Shown here: one piece after another, positions 19,669-29,517 of the stretch
Layout: each line of letters begins with the position of its first letter
Position numbering within the stretch: the first letter of the stretch is position 1
Assembly (NCBI GenBank): GCA_930367205.1
Contig: OV884009.1
Span: 88,929,189 to 88,993,188 of the forward strand
Length of the DNA: 64,000 nucleotides
Reading direction: 5' to 3'
Origin: Acanthosoma haemorrhoidale
Taxonomy: Eukaryota; Arthropoda; Insecta; Hemiptera; Acanthosomatidae
Notes under the pieces: model-generated
What the model saw: only the letters and a program-made list of their open reading frames with translations
The model's database searches: none
What the model was told of the DNA's origin: nothing
Translations under genes and position numbers: made by a program

Positions 19669-22482
19669 TCATAAGTTCAGTGTTCTCTTAATTTCTCGTA
19701 CATCACTCCGTAGAGATAGGAGATTCTCCTGGCAATCATTCACCAATTTTATTAATAGCTGTTCATTTTCCATCCTTTTTCTGTCAGTTTCTTTGATTTC
19801 TTTTTCAACAATCCTGTCTAAAATGATTTCTTTTACTCTATGAACTATGCTGGAATCCATACCTATTAATTGAGGGGTCTTATAACATGTCAAACTAAAA
19901 TCAGATTCTTTTCTATTCACAGACGATCTGAATTGATTAATTTCAACATTGTTCCCCAGGTTAGGTAAAATTCTTATTTCGTAAGGGTCTGTTAAATAAT
20001 CTTTTTTAAAAATGTTTATAAATCCTGAGAATACCTTATGCATATAATATGAAATAAAACTTGACTTATAGCAAGCATATTTATTCAAACAATGATTTTT
20101 ATTTATAGCAGGTAATGGATCCAAAACCAAGGTTTCAACATAAGCAATTAACTTCACTCTTGAAATGTAGCCTACTAGTTCAGCATCTGATTTAATGGCC
20201 TGAATATCACTTACAGCCAAGCCATTCAGCAAATTAAATAAAACTATTGCAATTAAAAATACAAAAGCAACAAAAAGAACATGGCTTATGCCTGGTCTCT
20301 CATTAAAAGGAATTGATGATGCATCAAATTCTCCAGTAAGCATAATAACTGTTTTAAAAAATGATACTCCAATAGTGCCAAAAAAGTCATCATCAGTAGC
20401 AGTTAAATTGTCAGAACAAACAGTGTTTTGAGGATCCGAACACCCATGAAATCCAAAAAGAATATAGAAACTTATTGCAAATGCAGCAATAAGAACAGAA
20501 TACCAAGCTAAAAACGCTAAAAAGTTCCAAGAAACTGTTTTCAACATTTCCAGTTTTGTGGATAAAGCAGGATGACGTCCTATTAAAAATACAAGTTCAG
20601 ACCATGACAACATAATTGCAATAGCTGATAAGTTGACTTTATACTGAAATGGTGTGTCTTTCCCTAAAAATAATAAGGCAAGTGTAATACATATAAGAGC
20701 TATTTCCAGCCAATTTTCAAAGCTCCACAAATATTTCAAAGGTGCTATACATAATTGAGCTGTTTCTCGAAGTATTAATAAAAAAACAAACATTGTTAAT
20801 ATCCACCCTACTACATTAATAGGTTTAAAACTACCTGAGTTTGCATCAGATCTATTAAATTCAGGATAAAAACATAGTATGTAAAATGTCAAAGTTATCA
20901 AAAAGAGAATATAAAAAATAAGATTTATAAAAAAAAATTTATGGATTTTAAGCCACTTCAAATGCAAAAAACTTGTAAAAATTGGATGTTTAAGCAAATA
21001 TTTCAACTCCCTATTTTGAGACATATAAAGAAGAGATTTTGTTTCAAAATTATTACACTCTTTACAACTATCATAATCTTGATAGGGTGAGTTTCCTGAT
21101 TCATCATCAATATGAGAATAGTGACAGCACACTGGTTTCAGACCTGTGTAGTTAAGAATTATTTCATAATCTTCTTCGCGAGGCAATTTGTCATTTGTGT
21201 AAATACAACTATCCAAATAGTCTTTCAATGTTTTATAATTAATATATGCAAAAGCAGGTTCATCCAGCATATTGAAGCAATTAATTGATGCTCCAGATTT
21301 CAGTAACTGAAACATCATATCAATATCACCTTGCTTGGCAACTATGTGTAAAGCTGTATTTCCCTTTATATCTCCATAATTAATAAAAACTTTACATCCT
21401 GAAACTTCTAAGAGATATGACAAACACATGAGATGATCTATTGTAAGTTCTTTATTGTACCCTAAACCAGGCTTTTCAGATGAACCTTTTACAACACAAT
21501 GAAGAACTGTTTCTCTGTTAACAGGCTCAAATGAACACATATTGGTAGCAATAAGCATTTTAATGATGTCTATATTACCTTTGAAGGCAGCTATCATAAG
21601 TGGAGTTCTACAAAGTGTAATACTCGTAGCATTTACGTTTAAATTCTTCAAACATAATAATTCCTTTATAACATCAACCAATCCTAATTCACAACAATAT
21701 TGTAAAAATGTACGAGAGTTATTATTACTTTCTAGAAATTTTGGATCACCCCCCATATTATGTAAAACCGATATAAATTCATTATATTTACCAGAAAGTA
21801 ACAAATTCCAAACATTATTCTGAACATTGGCATTAGGCTGAGAATTGTTTTTTGATTTGTAGACTTTTTTCCACTCAGGATGATGAACATCCAACAACTC
21901 TTTGATCTTTAAGAAATTAGGATCATGATTTAAATTCAAGTTATTATCACATAATAACAAATCAACACAACTTTCATTTTGTTCTTCTAAAGCTATAAAT
22001 AAGGCACTCTTCAGTTTATGATTAACCTTGTTAACATCAACATTTTTATGTCTTAAAAGTAACTCTAAAATTTGTATCCCATATTTTAACTTAACAGCTA
22101 AATGTAATGGTGTATTTCCCATGGAATCTGTAATGTTGACATCTGTTTTCTCAAAATTCACAAGATTTTCAACAGTAAAAAAGTAATTCTTCTCTGTGGC
22201 ACAATGAAGAGGTGCCTTTTTTCGGAATGTATTTAATTTGTTTGGATCAGCACCATAACTTAAGAGACTGTTGACAAACATATGACAATCATCATTCATA
22301 CAACTAAGATACAATAGAGTCCCATGATCAGGATCTCCAAAGTAATAATCAATATCTATATCAGAATTCTTTTTCAATGTGTCTTGAAATTTTTTAAGTT
22401 CCTTATTTTTTAATGCATTCAATAAATCTTTTGGGTAGGAAGTTTCATCGGCAATAGAACCCATCTCAAGTTGTTGTATCAT
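19669..22482 (-). CDS. painless: Painless-type TRPA cation channel
   Basis: The 937-codon frame lies in one exon. Residues 30-430 hold about seven or eight ankyrin repeats (for example GNTPLHLA and NTALHIVAKQGD). A linker with CxxC-type cysteines follows, then six membrane segments near 514-540, 554-576, 590-608, 614-634, 654-681 and 731-760. The pore loop near 707-727 contains MLTGEFD, and S6 ends in FNLLNGLAVSD, both hallmarks of Painless. The stretch LDSCIYTN...DYEIILNY and the HP...FLHLKW stretch before S1 also fit Painless better than TRPA1, Pyrexia or Water witch. Length is close to that of fly Painless (about 0.9 kb codons), far below TRPA1. The product is a plasma-membrane calcium-permeable channel; the fly protein serves noxious heat and mechanical nociception. 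The tail is rich in charged residues and may form a coiled coil. A good 3' splice site lies just upstream of the ATG. Confidence 0.92.
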   Translation of the reverse strand: MIQQLEMGSIADETSYPKDLLNALKNKELKKFQDTLKKNSDIDIDYYFGDPDHGTLLYLSCMNDDCHMFVNSLLSYGADPNKLNTFRKKAPLHCATEKNYFFTVENLVNFEKTDVNITDSMGNTPLHLAVKLKYGIQILELLLRHKNVDVNKVNHKLKSALFIALEEQNESCVDLLLCDNNLNLNHDPNFLKIKELLDVHHPEWKKVYKSKNNSQPNANVQNNVWNLLLSGKYNEFISVLHNMGGDPKFLESNNNSRTFLQYCCELGLVDVIKELLCLKNLNVNATSITLCRTPLMIAAFKGNIDIIKMLIATNMCSFEPVNRETVLHCVVKGSSEKPGLGYNKELTIDHLMCLSYLLEVSGCKVFINYGDIKGNTALHIVAKQGDIDMMFQLLKSGASINCFNMLDEPAFAYINYKTLKDYLDSCIYTNDKLPREEDYEIILNYTGLKPVCCHYSHIDDESGNSPYQDYDSCKECNNFETKSLLYMSQNRELKYLLKHPIFTSFLHLKWLKIHKFFFINLIFYILFLITLTFYILCFYPEFNRSDANSGSFKPINVVGWILTMFVFLLILRETAQLCIAPLKYLWSFENWLEIALICITLALLFLGKDTPFQYKVNLSAIAIMLSWSELVFLIGRHPALSTKLEMLKTVSWNFLAFLAWYSVLIAAFAISFYILFGFHGCSDPQNTVCSDNLTATDDDFFGTIGVSFFKTVIMLTGEFDASSIPFNERPGISHVLFVAFVFLIAIVLFNLLNGLAVSDIQAIKSDAELVGYISRVKLIAYVETLVLDPLPAINKNHCLNKYACYKSSFISYYMHKVFSGFINIFKKDYLTDPYEIRILPNLGNNVEINQFRSSVNRKESDFSLTCYKTPQLIGMDSSIVHRVKEIILDRIVEKEIKETDRKRMENEQLLIKLVNDCQENLLSLRSDVREIKRTLNL

Positions 22483-22483
22483 A

Positions 22484-22505
22484 CTGAAACAGATACAGAA
22501 AACAA
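22484..22505 (-). promoter_or_regulatory. Probable 3' splice site in the painless 5' leader
   Basis: On the minus strand the bases before the start codon read TTTTCTGTATCTGTTTCAG, a polypyrimidine tract ending in AG one base before ATG. This predicts a 5' untranslated exon further to the right, which cannot be located here. Confidence 0.5.
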
Positions 22506-22755
22506 CAAAAATTAATCACCTGAAACTTCATAAGACATCTAACAATTTTATGAAGGAAGAAATATTATTATTATCAATAAAACACCTACTACTAACTAAA
22601 CTTCAGAGTCTAGTGGCATCAGTTTAGAATAATACACCAGCTAAATATTATGGAGTACGGTGTCACCTCATTGCTGAATGCAAGCAGGCACTGTTATTGG
22701 TTAAAAACAGGATTTGTTACTGAAAGTAGCCTCCCTTTTAATTTAAAAATGTAGC

Positions 22756-22766
22756 ATTTGTTTTTA
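22756..22766. repeat. 11-bp target-site duplication, left copy
   Basis: ATTTGTTTTTA here is identical to 26603-26613. The two copies bracket the rearranged LINE exactly where its coding sequence breaks off on the right and its 3' tail ends on the left. Confidence 0.75.
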
Positions 22767-22789
22767 TATATATAATTATATATAATTCC

Positions 22790-22795
22790 TTTATT
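22790..22795 (-). terminator. LINE polyadenylation hexamer
   Basis: AATAAA on the minus strand about 150 bases after the ORF2 stop and about 25 bases from the element end. Confidence 0.5.
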
Positions 22796-22945
22796 GTGCT
22801 AAAATTACAATCTGCCTTGCTAGGCAATAAGTAATTAAGATATACGATCATTCATACCATATTTACATTTCATCATTCACTCGCTCATTCATTCAGGACA
22901 TGATTGGAGAAACTGGCCATTGCCAGGACTCCCACTGTCACTTGA

Positions 22946-25075
22946 TTATAGCAGGTCACGAGGCCACTGCCGTTTCAGTCTCCGAGGAGGATTATAGGGA
23001 TGAGTGACGCAGTGCAGTGACTGTGCTACAGGATTAGGGTGGTTGGAAAGGCTACTGTGGAATTTCGTAAACTTGGAAGGGATGAGTTCTAGAATGTAGG
23101 GTATATTAAGGTCGTTATGAAGGGTTTTGTTGCTGACATAATAAGGGGCATTTACTATTGTTCTCAGGACTTTTGATTGAAAGGATTGGATACGCTTGAT
23201 GTTCGACTTTTTTGCTGTCCCCCATAGCTCTATTCCGTATGTCCAGATTGGTTTAAGTATAACTTTGTAGATTAGTAGTTTATTTTCTATTGAGAGATGG
23301 GATGTCCTTTGAAGTAGTCTGTATAGTTGTCCAAAGCGTCTGTTTAGTTCTTGTCTTTTTAGTCTCGTATGTGGGTTCCAGGTCAGTCGTTTATCGAGAT
23401 GGAAGCCTAAATACCGTACTGTCTCGGATACAGGGAGAGGAATAGAATTAAAATAAACTAGTGGACAAGACTTGCGACAAAGGGTGAAGGTAATGTGGGA
23501 ACATTTTGCTTCATTAACTTTGATCCGCCATTGGTTGCACCAATAATCGATCTCGTCAAGGTGTTTTTGAAGGTTATGGGATGCTATGTCGGGGTCTGGG
23601 TTAGATGACAAGACTGCAGTGTCATCTGCAAATGTGGCCAAGAAGGTATTGGGAGTAGAAGGGACATCAGCGGTGTATAGGTTGTAGAGGATGGGGCCCA
23701 GGACACTGCCCTGTGGAACTCCTGCATTTATAGGATAGTAGTTTGAATATTCTAAACCACAGCGGACTTGGAAGAAGCGGTTTGAAAGGTAGGACTGTAG
23801 GATTAGGAAAAGGGTCTGTGGTAAATATCTTTTGAGCTAGTAGAGTAAACCTGCGTGCCAAACCCTGTCAAAAGCTTGAGCTATATCAAGAAAGGCAGCA
23901 GTGCAATACTGTTTGGTTTCAAGGGCTGAGGAGATGTGATCAACAACGCGAAGGCCTTGTTGAGCAGTGGAATGCCGTTGGCGGAAACCAAATTGGTGTG
24001 TAGGAAAAAGGTTTTTGGATTCAATAATTGGAAGTAGACGTTTTAGTAGAAGTTTCTCAAATATTTTTGAGAGGATAGGGAGTAGGCTTATTGGACGGTA
24101 AGATGAGGCGTCATTGGGTGGTTTACCGGGTTTGGCGAATAGGACAATAATGGAATGTTTCCAGAGGAGTGGGAAGTGCGTAGTTCGGATAATGCAATTA
24201 TATATATAGGTTAGGAAGATTATGGCTTTAGGAGGAAGTTGTTTGAGAATTTGAGGAGTAAGGAGATCATATCCAGGGGATTTTCGGTAAGGTAAGTTTT
24301 TCAAAAGGTATTTGACCTCAGAGGGATTAACGGCTTTTGGTGGAAGAGAGAGAGGAATAGGTGAAGTGAGGAAATCTTCCACAGTTGTGCTGTGAGTATG
24401 GCTTTGATGAGAAAGGTTAGGTGTGAAAGTATGGGTAAGATGCAGAGCAAATTCCTCCGACCTATCCCCATCCGAAGCCGCCCAGGACCCATCATCACGA
24501 CGGAGCGGATGTGAAACAGGTTGATACTTTAGGATTTTTTTGGTTACATTCCACAAGGAGTTATCCCTGGTAGACAGAGAGGAGAGGTAGGAATTGAAAG
24601 AATCGGAACGGAAGGATGCCAATCGCCGCTTTACCAATCGGCAGTACTGATTGTACGAGCGGCGATCGGCAGGATGCCGGGATCTTTGCCACACTGTTCT
24701 GGAGCGGCGTTTGGATAGGATTAGATCTTTAAGATGCTGAGGTAAACTATTATGATTATGAATTTTTGGGTGACGATGGGGTGACGATGCCTCCCAAGCC
24801 GACCTCTGGACCAGAGTAGTGAAAGAATGCACTGCATCGTCCAGGTCTTGGGATGTTTTCAGGGATAATTTGAGGTTTACGGACTCTGTAAGAAGCTGAC
24901 GGAAGTGGTCCCAATCGACTGGGCCCCTAATAAATGAAGGAGGAGATAGTTTGTGAATTGGTTTTAGGGAAATGGTTAATAATAAAGGGCTATGATCGGA
25001 GGAGAGGTCATCGAGGCGCTTGAGTGAATAGTTTAGTGTTCCTAAACTATTGTAGAAGAAGAAGTCTAGGAGCAG
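22946..25075 (-). pseudogene. LINE ORF2, 3' part: endonuclease end and reverse transcriptase
   Basis: The minus-strand frame begins inside the endonuclease. Its closing motif SSDHSPLL is at about 24980, where the conserved SDH histidine marks the end of the AP-endonuclease fold. The polymerase follows: PGYDLLTPQIL, the FxxxxSYRPISLL box, QFGFR, AFDRVWH, GVPQGSVLGP and the catalytic FADD. It ends with a basic tail and stop at 22946. The only break is one in-frame TAG at 23837-23839, just after AFDRVWHAGLLY; the frame is the same on both sides. Motif order and spelling fit the Jockey clade. It is inactive here because of the stop and the inversion. Confidence 0.85.
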
Positions 25076-25080
25076 AAGAA

Positions 25081-26145
25081 ATGGAAGTCAACAAAACTCC
25101 AACACAGCCCCAGCCGCCTCCTATATTTGTACGCAATATTAGCAACTTTAAATTACTATGCTCACAAATGAGCAAAATTGTTGGTACCGGCAAATATACG
25201 TGCCTAAATCGCTCTCGGGACACGAAAATATCTCCGGACACTCCCGATACTTATCGGGCAATTATCAAATATTTGGACGAAACCAATGCTGACTTTCACA
25301 CCTATCAGCTGAAACAAGAACGCTCGCTCCGAGTAGTAATTAGAAACTTGCACCCGACCACACCAGCTGACGAAATCGAAGATGAACTCTTTGCTCTTGG
25401 ATTCAAAGTTCGTCAAATAACGAACGTGTTACGTGAGGATAAACAACAAGAGGGATCAATAAAAACGGCGTTACCACTGTTCTTCGTCGATCTCGAGCGA
25501 ACACCTGGAGTAGAGAAGATTTATGAACTCACACACCTGTACTATACAAGGGTACAGGTTGAAAAACCGTTCCCCAAACGAGACATTGTCCAGTGCCATA
25601 ATTGTCAGGCATATGGGCACACGAAATCATACTGCCACCACCCTCCCAGATGTGTAAAGTGTAGTGGGCAGCACAGAAGCGATTTGTGCAAAAAGCCCCT
25701 ACAATCTCCTGCGGTATGCGTACTTTGCAAGCAAGGCCATCCGGCCAACTACAAGGGCTGCGAGGCTTACAGAACGCTGAAGTCGAGGACCGATAAACGC
25801 CGTCAGCCAGAAGTGGAAAAACTTGCAGCAAGAAGCGGCCCAGCCAGAAACTTGAGGACTACTGTCTCTTTCGCCGATGCCGTTCGCAACAGAGAGCAGT
25901 CACAGGCACCACCCACCCCCTGTACACAAGATCACCTTTCCCAGCATTCCATTCATCCCGTCAACCCACAAACTCTATCCCATCCTCAGCCACACATCTC
26001 GTACATTCCTCCACCTTCAAGTTCTTCGGATCTCACTAGCCTTTTAACCTCATTTCTTACAGAGTTCAGAACCCTAATTACTCCTCTCATTTCCCTACTT
26101 ACAAATCTGGTCTCCTACCTTATCCCCGTTAAACAAAATCCATAA
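25081..26145 (+). CDS. LINE ORF1 (Gag-like zinc-knuckle protein)
   Basis: An intact 354-codon frame from ATG at 25081. The longer open stretch upstream to 25024 crosses the inversion junction and is antisense endonuclease, so it was not used. A pre-zinc-knuckle domain (RSLRVVIRNLHP ... PLFFVDLE) is followed by three cysteine knuckles near 190-250: CHNCQAYGHTKSYC, CVKCSGQHRSDLC and CVLCKQGHPANYKGC. A proline-rich tail follows. This is the normal nucleic-acid-binding ORF1 of Jockey elements, where it assembles on the element RNA. It lies in the inverted part and so has opposite polarity to its own reverse transcriptase. Confidence 0.85.
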   Translation: MEVNKTPTQPQPPPIFVRNISNFKLLCSQMSKIVGTGKYTCLNRSRDTKISPDTPDTYRAIIKYLDETNADFHTYQLKQERSLRVVIRNLHPTTPADEIEDELFALGFKVRQITNVLREDKQQEGSIKTALPLFFVDLERTPGVEKIYELTHLYYTRVQVEKPFPKRDIVQCHNCQAYGHTKSYCHHPPRCVKCSGQHRSDLCKKPLQSPAVCVLCKQGHPANYKGCEAYRTLKSRTDKRRQPEVEKLAARSGPARNLRTTVSFADAVRNREQSQAPPTPCTQDHLSQHSIHPVNPQTLSHPQPHISYIPPPSSSSDLTSLLTSFLTEFRTLITPLISLLTNLVSYLIPVKQNP

Positions 26146-26602
26146 GTGGATCCCTCCGACTCCTTATCCATTCTCCTTTGGAATGCGAATGGTGTTCGCA
26201 CCCACACTAACGAACTGACAGCACTACTCCACGACAAAAACATCGACGTAGCTCTCATTACTGAAACAAGACTTACTAGCAAACGATCATTTACGATTCG
26301 ACAGTACCATACTTACCGAACTGATCACCCAGATGGAAGAGCTCATGCAGGTACCGCTGTCATTGTTCATAATTCCATTTCTCATCACATAGTTCCTTTG
26401 GTAGCACATGATTTCCTTCAGCCCACTGCAGTGTCAATCAGCACCTTCCCTTTCCCCCTTACTCTAGCATCAGTGTACTGCCCTCCCAATAAATCCATTT
26501 CCGATTCCCAATTCATCTCCTTTCTAGACTCCATAGGACATTGTTTCCTTGTGGGTGGGGACTTTAATGCAAAGCACCAACACTGGGGGTCAAGATCCAC
26601 GA
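26146..26602 (+). pseudogene. LINE ORF2, 5' part: endonuclease N-terminal half
   Basis: The frame opens directly after the ORF1 stop (TAA then GTG). It shows the AP-endonuclease motifs WNANGV, ITETRL, VYCPPN and GGDFNAKHQHWGS. It breaks off at the target-site duplication after about 150 codons. The remaining endonuclease end is on the minus strand beyond the inversion junction. The first codon is GTG, so either the original ATG is lost or ORF2 starts by reinitiation. Confidence 0.82.
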
Positions 26603-26613
26603 ATTTGTTTTTA
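26603..26613. repeat. 11-bp target-site duplication, right copy
   Basis: Identical to 22756-22766. Recognisable endonuclease ends exactly here. Confidence 0.75.
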
Positions 26614-27479
26614 AGAGTTTAATCTCTGGTAAGACTCCAATCCCGAAGAAAATTAAACTGATTTTTGGGAAATGACAAGAGTGATAAAGACCTACTCCCT
26701 CTGTCACAGTACCTTTGAGAATGGCCCATACAAATAAATCTCAAACACGAATCAGTACTATCTGGTAATAAAAATTTACTTGATTCTGTAATTAAATTAA
26801 TTAAAGATATTCAAAGTAGGACATAAACCATAAAACTTACCGGGACAAGTAGTTCTTACAATAATCATGAGGATGATGGTTTTTGGTATGTAAAACACAT
26901 TTCAGTTCCAGAAAAAGAGTTTATTTTAACTAATTTGTCCATGTTTAACATTATATAATTTTAGTTTATATTTAATTATAGAGGATGATTTTGTTTTAAC
27001 TCTTACTCATAAAACTATTTTTACCTTTCAAAGCCACCAAACCTAAATAGTTTGTTTTTTCTCCAAAAATTTAGCTATCCTTTTAATGGGTCTTAGAAAC
27101 CTGTTTCAGAAATTTTTCGTTACTTGTTAATTACTGATTTACATCTGTATACCAGTTGCACACTAAATTCCAATTGTTATTTTTTGTCTGTCTTTTATTG
27201 AGAAGAAGTCCAGTCCAATACACATGAACCAGTTTCTCCAGCCCAGTGGATTGCAAAATTTTAAAGAAAGATTCATCTTCAGGGTGCCTAGAACGGATAA
27301 ATTTTCTTCTTGCGTTTTAATGCCTCATTCAATCTTTAATTTACTAATTGTTGGGTCAACCATAGGAGGTCAGTAAAAAAAGAAAGTCTTGGAAGAGCAT
27401 GCTTGATAAAGATGGTTAGGAGGTTAGTGGTAAGAAAATAAACCACAGGAACTACAGAACTTAAGTAATATAAGAAATC
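26614..27479. other. Intergenic, nothing recognised
   Basis: AT-rich sequence without a supported gene or repeat. Confidence 0.5.
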
Positions 27480-28220
27480 TCATTGTGTTGCCTCTAAATC
27501 AGGTTGGATGATCTTGAAGGTTAGAGAACTAATGTTATGGTAAGTGACATTTCTGGGAGAGGGAAGAGTGACATGAAGATTGTGAGCTGATTGCTGAATG
27601 AAGGAAATTAGATTCAACGGGGAGTCAATAATGAGGTCTATCCAGGTATATGATATATTAGTGTGATGAGAGGCTGAGTATGAGACAACAAAGATATTCA
27701 AGGAAGTGGTAAGGTTGTCAATGAAGCATTTGTATGTGTAAGTGCTACAGAAATTAGTGTCACCAGCTAAAATTATATAATTAAATGAAGAGAAAAGGTT
27801 GTGAAGGGTTTAATCAAATAGAGGAAAAACAGGAACTTGAGGAGGACGGCAGAAAACAGCATAGAGAGAGGATGAGTTAAGAATGGTAGCATACTTTAGA
27901 TAAATGGTACTCCATATGAGGACTCTAAGAGGGAGAAGATTGGATGGTCGATCCATTCAGACCAATCATGACAGATAAGAGAGTAGTTGGGAAGCGAGGT
28001 TAACAGAAAAGGAAGGGAAGTCAGGTTTGAACCAGGATCCGGAAATAGCTATAATGTGATGAGCAGGATGGGATTGGGCATTAATGTAGCAGGTTGTTAA
28101 GACGCTACTTATTTGGAAGGGAAAAGTTAAAAAGATGATGAAAAGCGGAGAACAAGAATTAAAGGAATCGAAAAAAGTCATTTGGAAGAGAGTTAAAAGT
28201 GGGAAGAGTGTACATAGCAT
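27480..28220 (-). pseudogene. LINE endonuclease fragment (CR1/Jockey superfamily)
   Basis: Minus-strand translation shows, in order, HHIIAISGSWFKP (the ESWLKP motif with the catalytic Glu changed to Gly), AGDTNFCSTYTYK (the GDFN position) and TWIDLIIDSPLN. These are landmarks of the AP-like endonuclease. Stops and frame changes interrupt it. No polymerase follows downstream on the same strand, so it is an isolated truncated copy. Confidence 0.6.
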
Positions 28221-28824
28221 AGCATGCTGGGAATGGCAGCTATATAAAATAATTTGAATGTATATAGTGAGGTATAGTCTAAAATAAAACTATCAGTAAA
28301 AAGTAATAGTATAAATATAAAAAAGACACAGGTGAGACGTGAAGTAAAAGGATAGGAGGAAAGGTCACATGGTAAAGGTGTTTCGTCCTCTGAGTGCCTG
28401 GATGTCAATGGATGAAGTGATTCATTCCACATAGAATTTTACAACTTTGCAAACATTTGTAATTTTTAAAACAAAAGCAATGTCAAAGCTAAACATAAAA
28501 AAAAACAATTCAACAAAGCTCCCATACCCTCTCAACTATTGTGGCAGTAACAACAAACAAGTACCGAAGTTCTATAAGTTTGGTAAATGCACTTTCCTGA
28601 TAGCAAGCAGGGTTTAACTAGTTTTAAGTATCAAATAGTGAAAAGCAGAATTCAATTACTTATTTACATTAAAATTTAAGAAACCTATTCAACCATAAAC
28701 CAAAACCCTTCAAAATAAAAATATACATTTTATTAAATGAAACAAATATAAAACAATGATTTAATAATTTGTTAGATTGGAGAATAACTGATCTTTACAT
28801 GATATGTGCTGTTATGTATGTATG

Positions 28825-28860
<36 letters not shown>

Positions 28861-29517
28861 TATAATAAACTTAAGTAATAATGATGATGTTAAAATAATA
28901 AAGCAGTTCTTGGCTAATTTTCACTATGGGGTATGTTACCCAAAGCGAAGCACCAATACCAAAGAGTGGGGATATACACTACCTACAAATAATAAGATAA
29001 TTATTTAATCATTTTTATTTCTAATAATATTTGTTCCTCGAACACCTTTGAGTTTTAAAGATATAGTTAGTCAGGCTATGATTTGTTTTCAGAAAGATTA
29101 TAATCACTTTCAAGTGGCTATAATTTAACATACATAATTAACTGTTATGCCTTATTTATATTGTGTTGTTTTGTAGTGATATAGCCACTTTAAGATGACA
29201 TCAACTTTATCAAGAATGTTCTTTGGAAAAATAAAATATTATTTGAGCATTTTTGAATGAAAACAACATATTCAAAGCTATAGACAATTAATTACCTTCA
29301 ATTAAAACATAAATCATCACTTTTACTAGATCAAACTCAATAAACTTTGACACCCACATTCAATGGGTGGGGATTCTAGAAAAAAATATTTCAGTCTTGA
29401 ACGAACAAATAAGAGATATATCCGACTGAACGAACAGAACTTCGGAGGATTCGTTCGTCCTATAAACGGATCTTAGTTTAAAAGGCCAATAGAAAAGAAA
29501 CTTATTAATTATTATAG
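28221..29517. other. Intergenic, AT-rich
   Basis: The first 200 bases may be upstream sequence of the LINE fragment at 27480-28220. A TATG/TA microsatellite lies at 28813-28858. A short segment at 29390-29470 repeats the word GAACGAAC. No gene was recognised. Confidence 0.45.
28813..28858. repeat. (TATG)n/(TA)n microsatellite
   Basis: Three TATG units followed by about fifteen TA units. Confidence 0.9.

Larger units (their letters stand above)
22767..26602 (-). mobile_element. Jockey-type LINE with inverted 5' part (twin-primed insertion)
   Basis: The minus strand carries the 3' part of ORF2 (end of endonuclease, reverse transcriptase, 3' end). Immediately beside it, the plus strand carries ORF1 and the first part of the ORF2 endonuclease. 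The two parts meet near 25055-25080 and together make almost one whole element, missing only about 60 codons of endonuclease between them. An 11-bp duplication flanks the unit. This is the structure expected when second-strand breakage primes a second reverse transcription on the same RNA (twin priming). The 3' end has AATAAA at 22790-22795 and a TA-rich tail rather than pure poly(A). Confidence 0.85.

Noticed and set aside
25027..25051. Perfect 10-bp inverted repeat (AATAGTTTAG/CTAAACTATT) as the inversion breakpoint
   Set aside because: Both arms lie within continuous minus-strand endonuclease coding sequence; the junction is further right.
25024..25080. Longer LINE ORF1 starting at 25024
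   Set aside because: These bases read as the endonuclease end on the minus strand, so the extension crosses the inversion junction.
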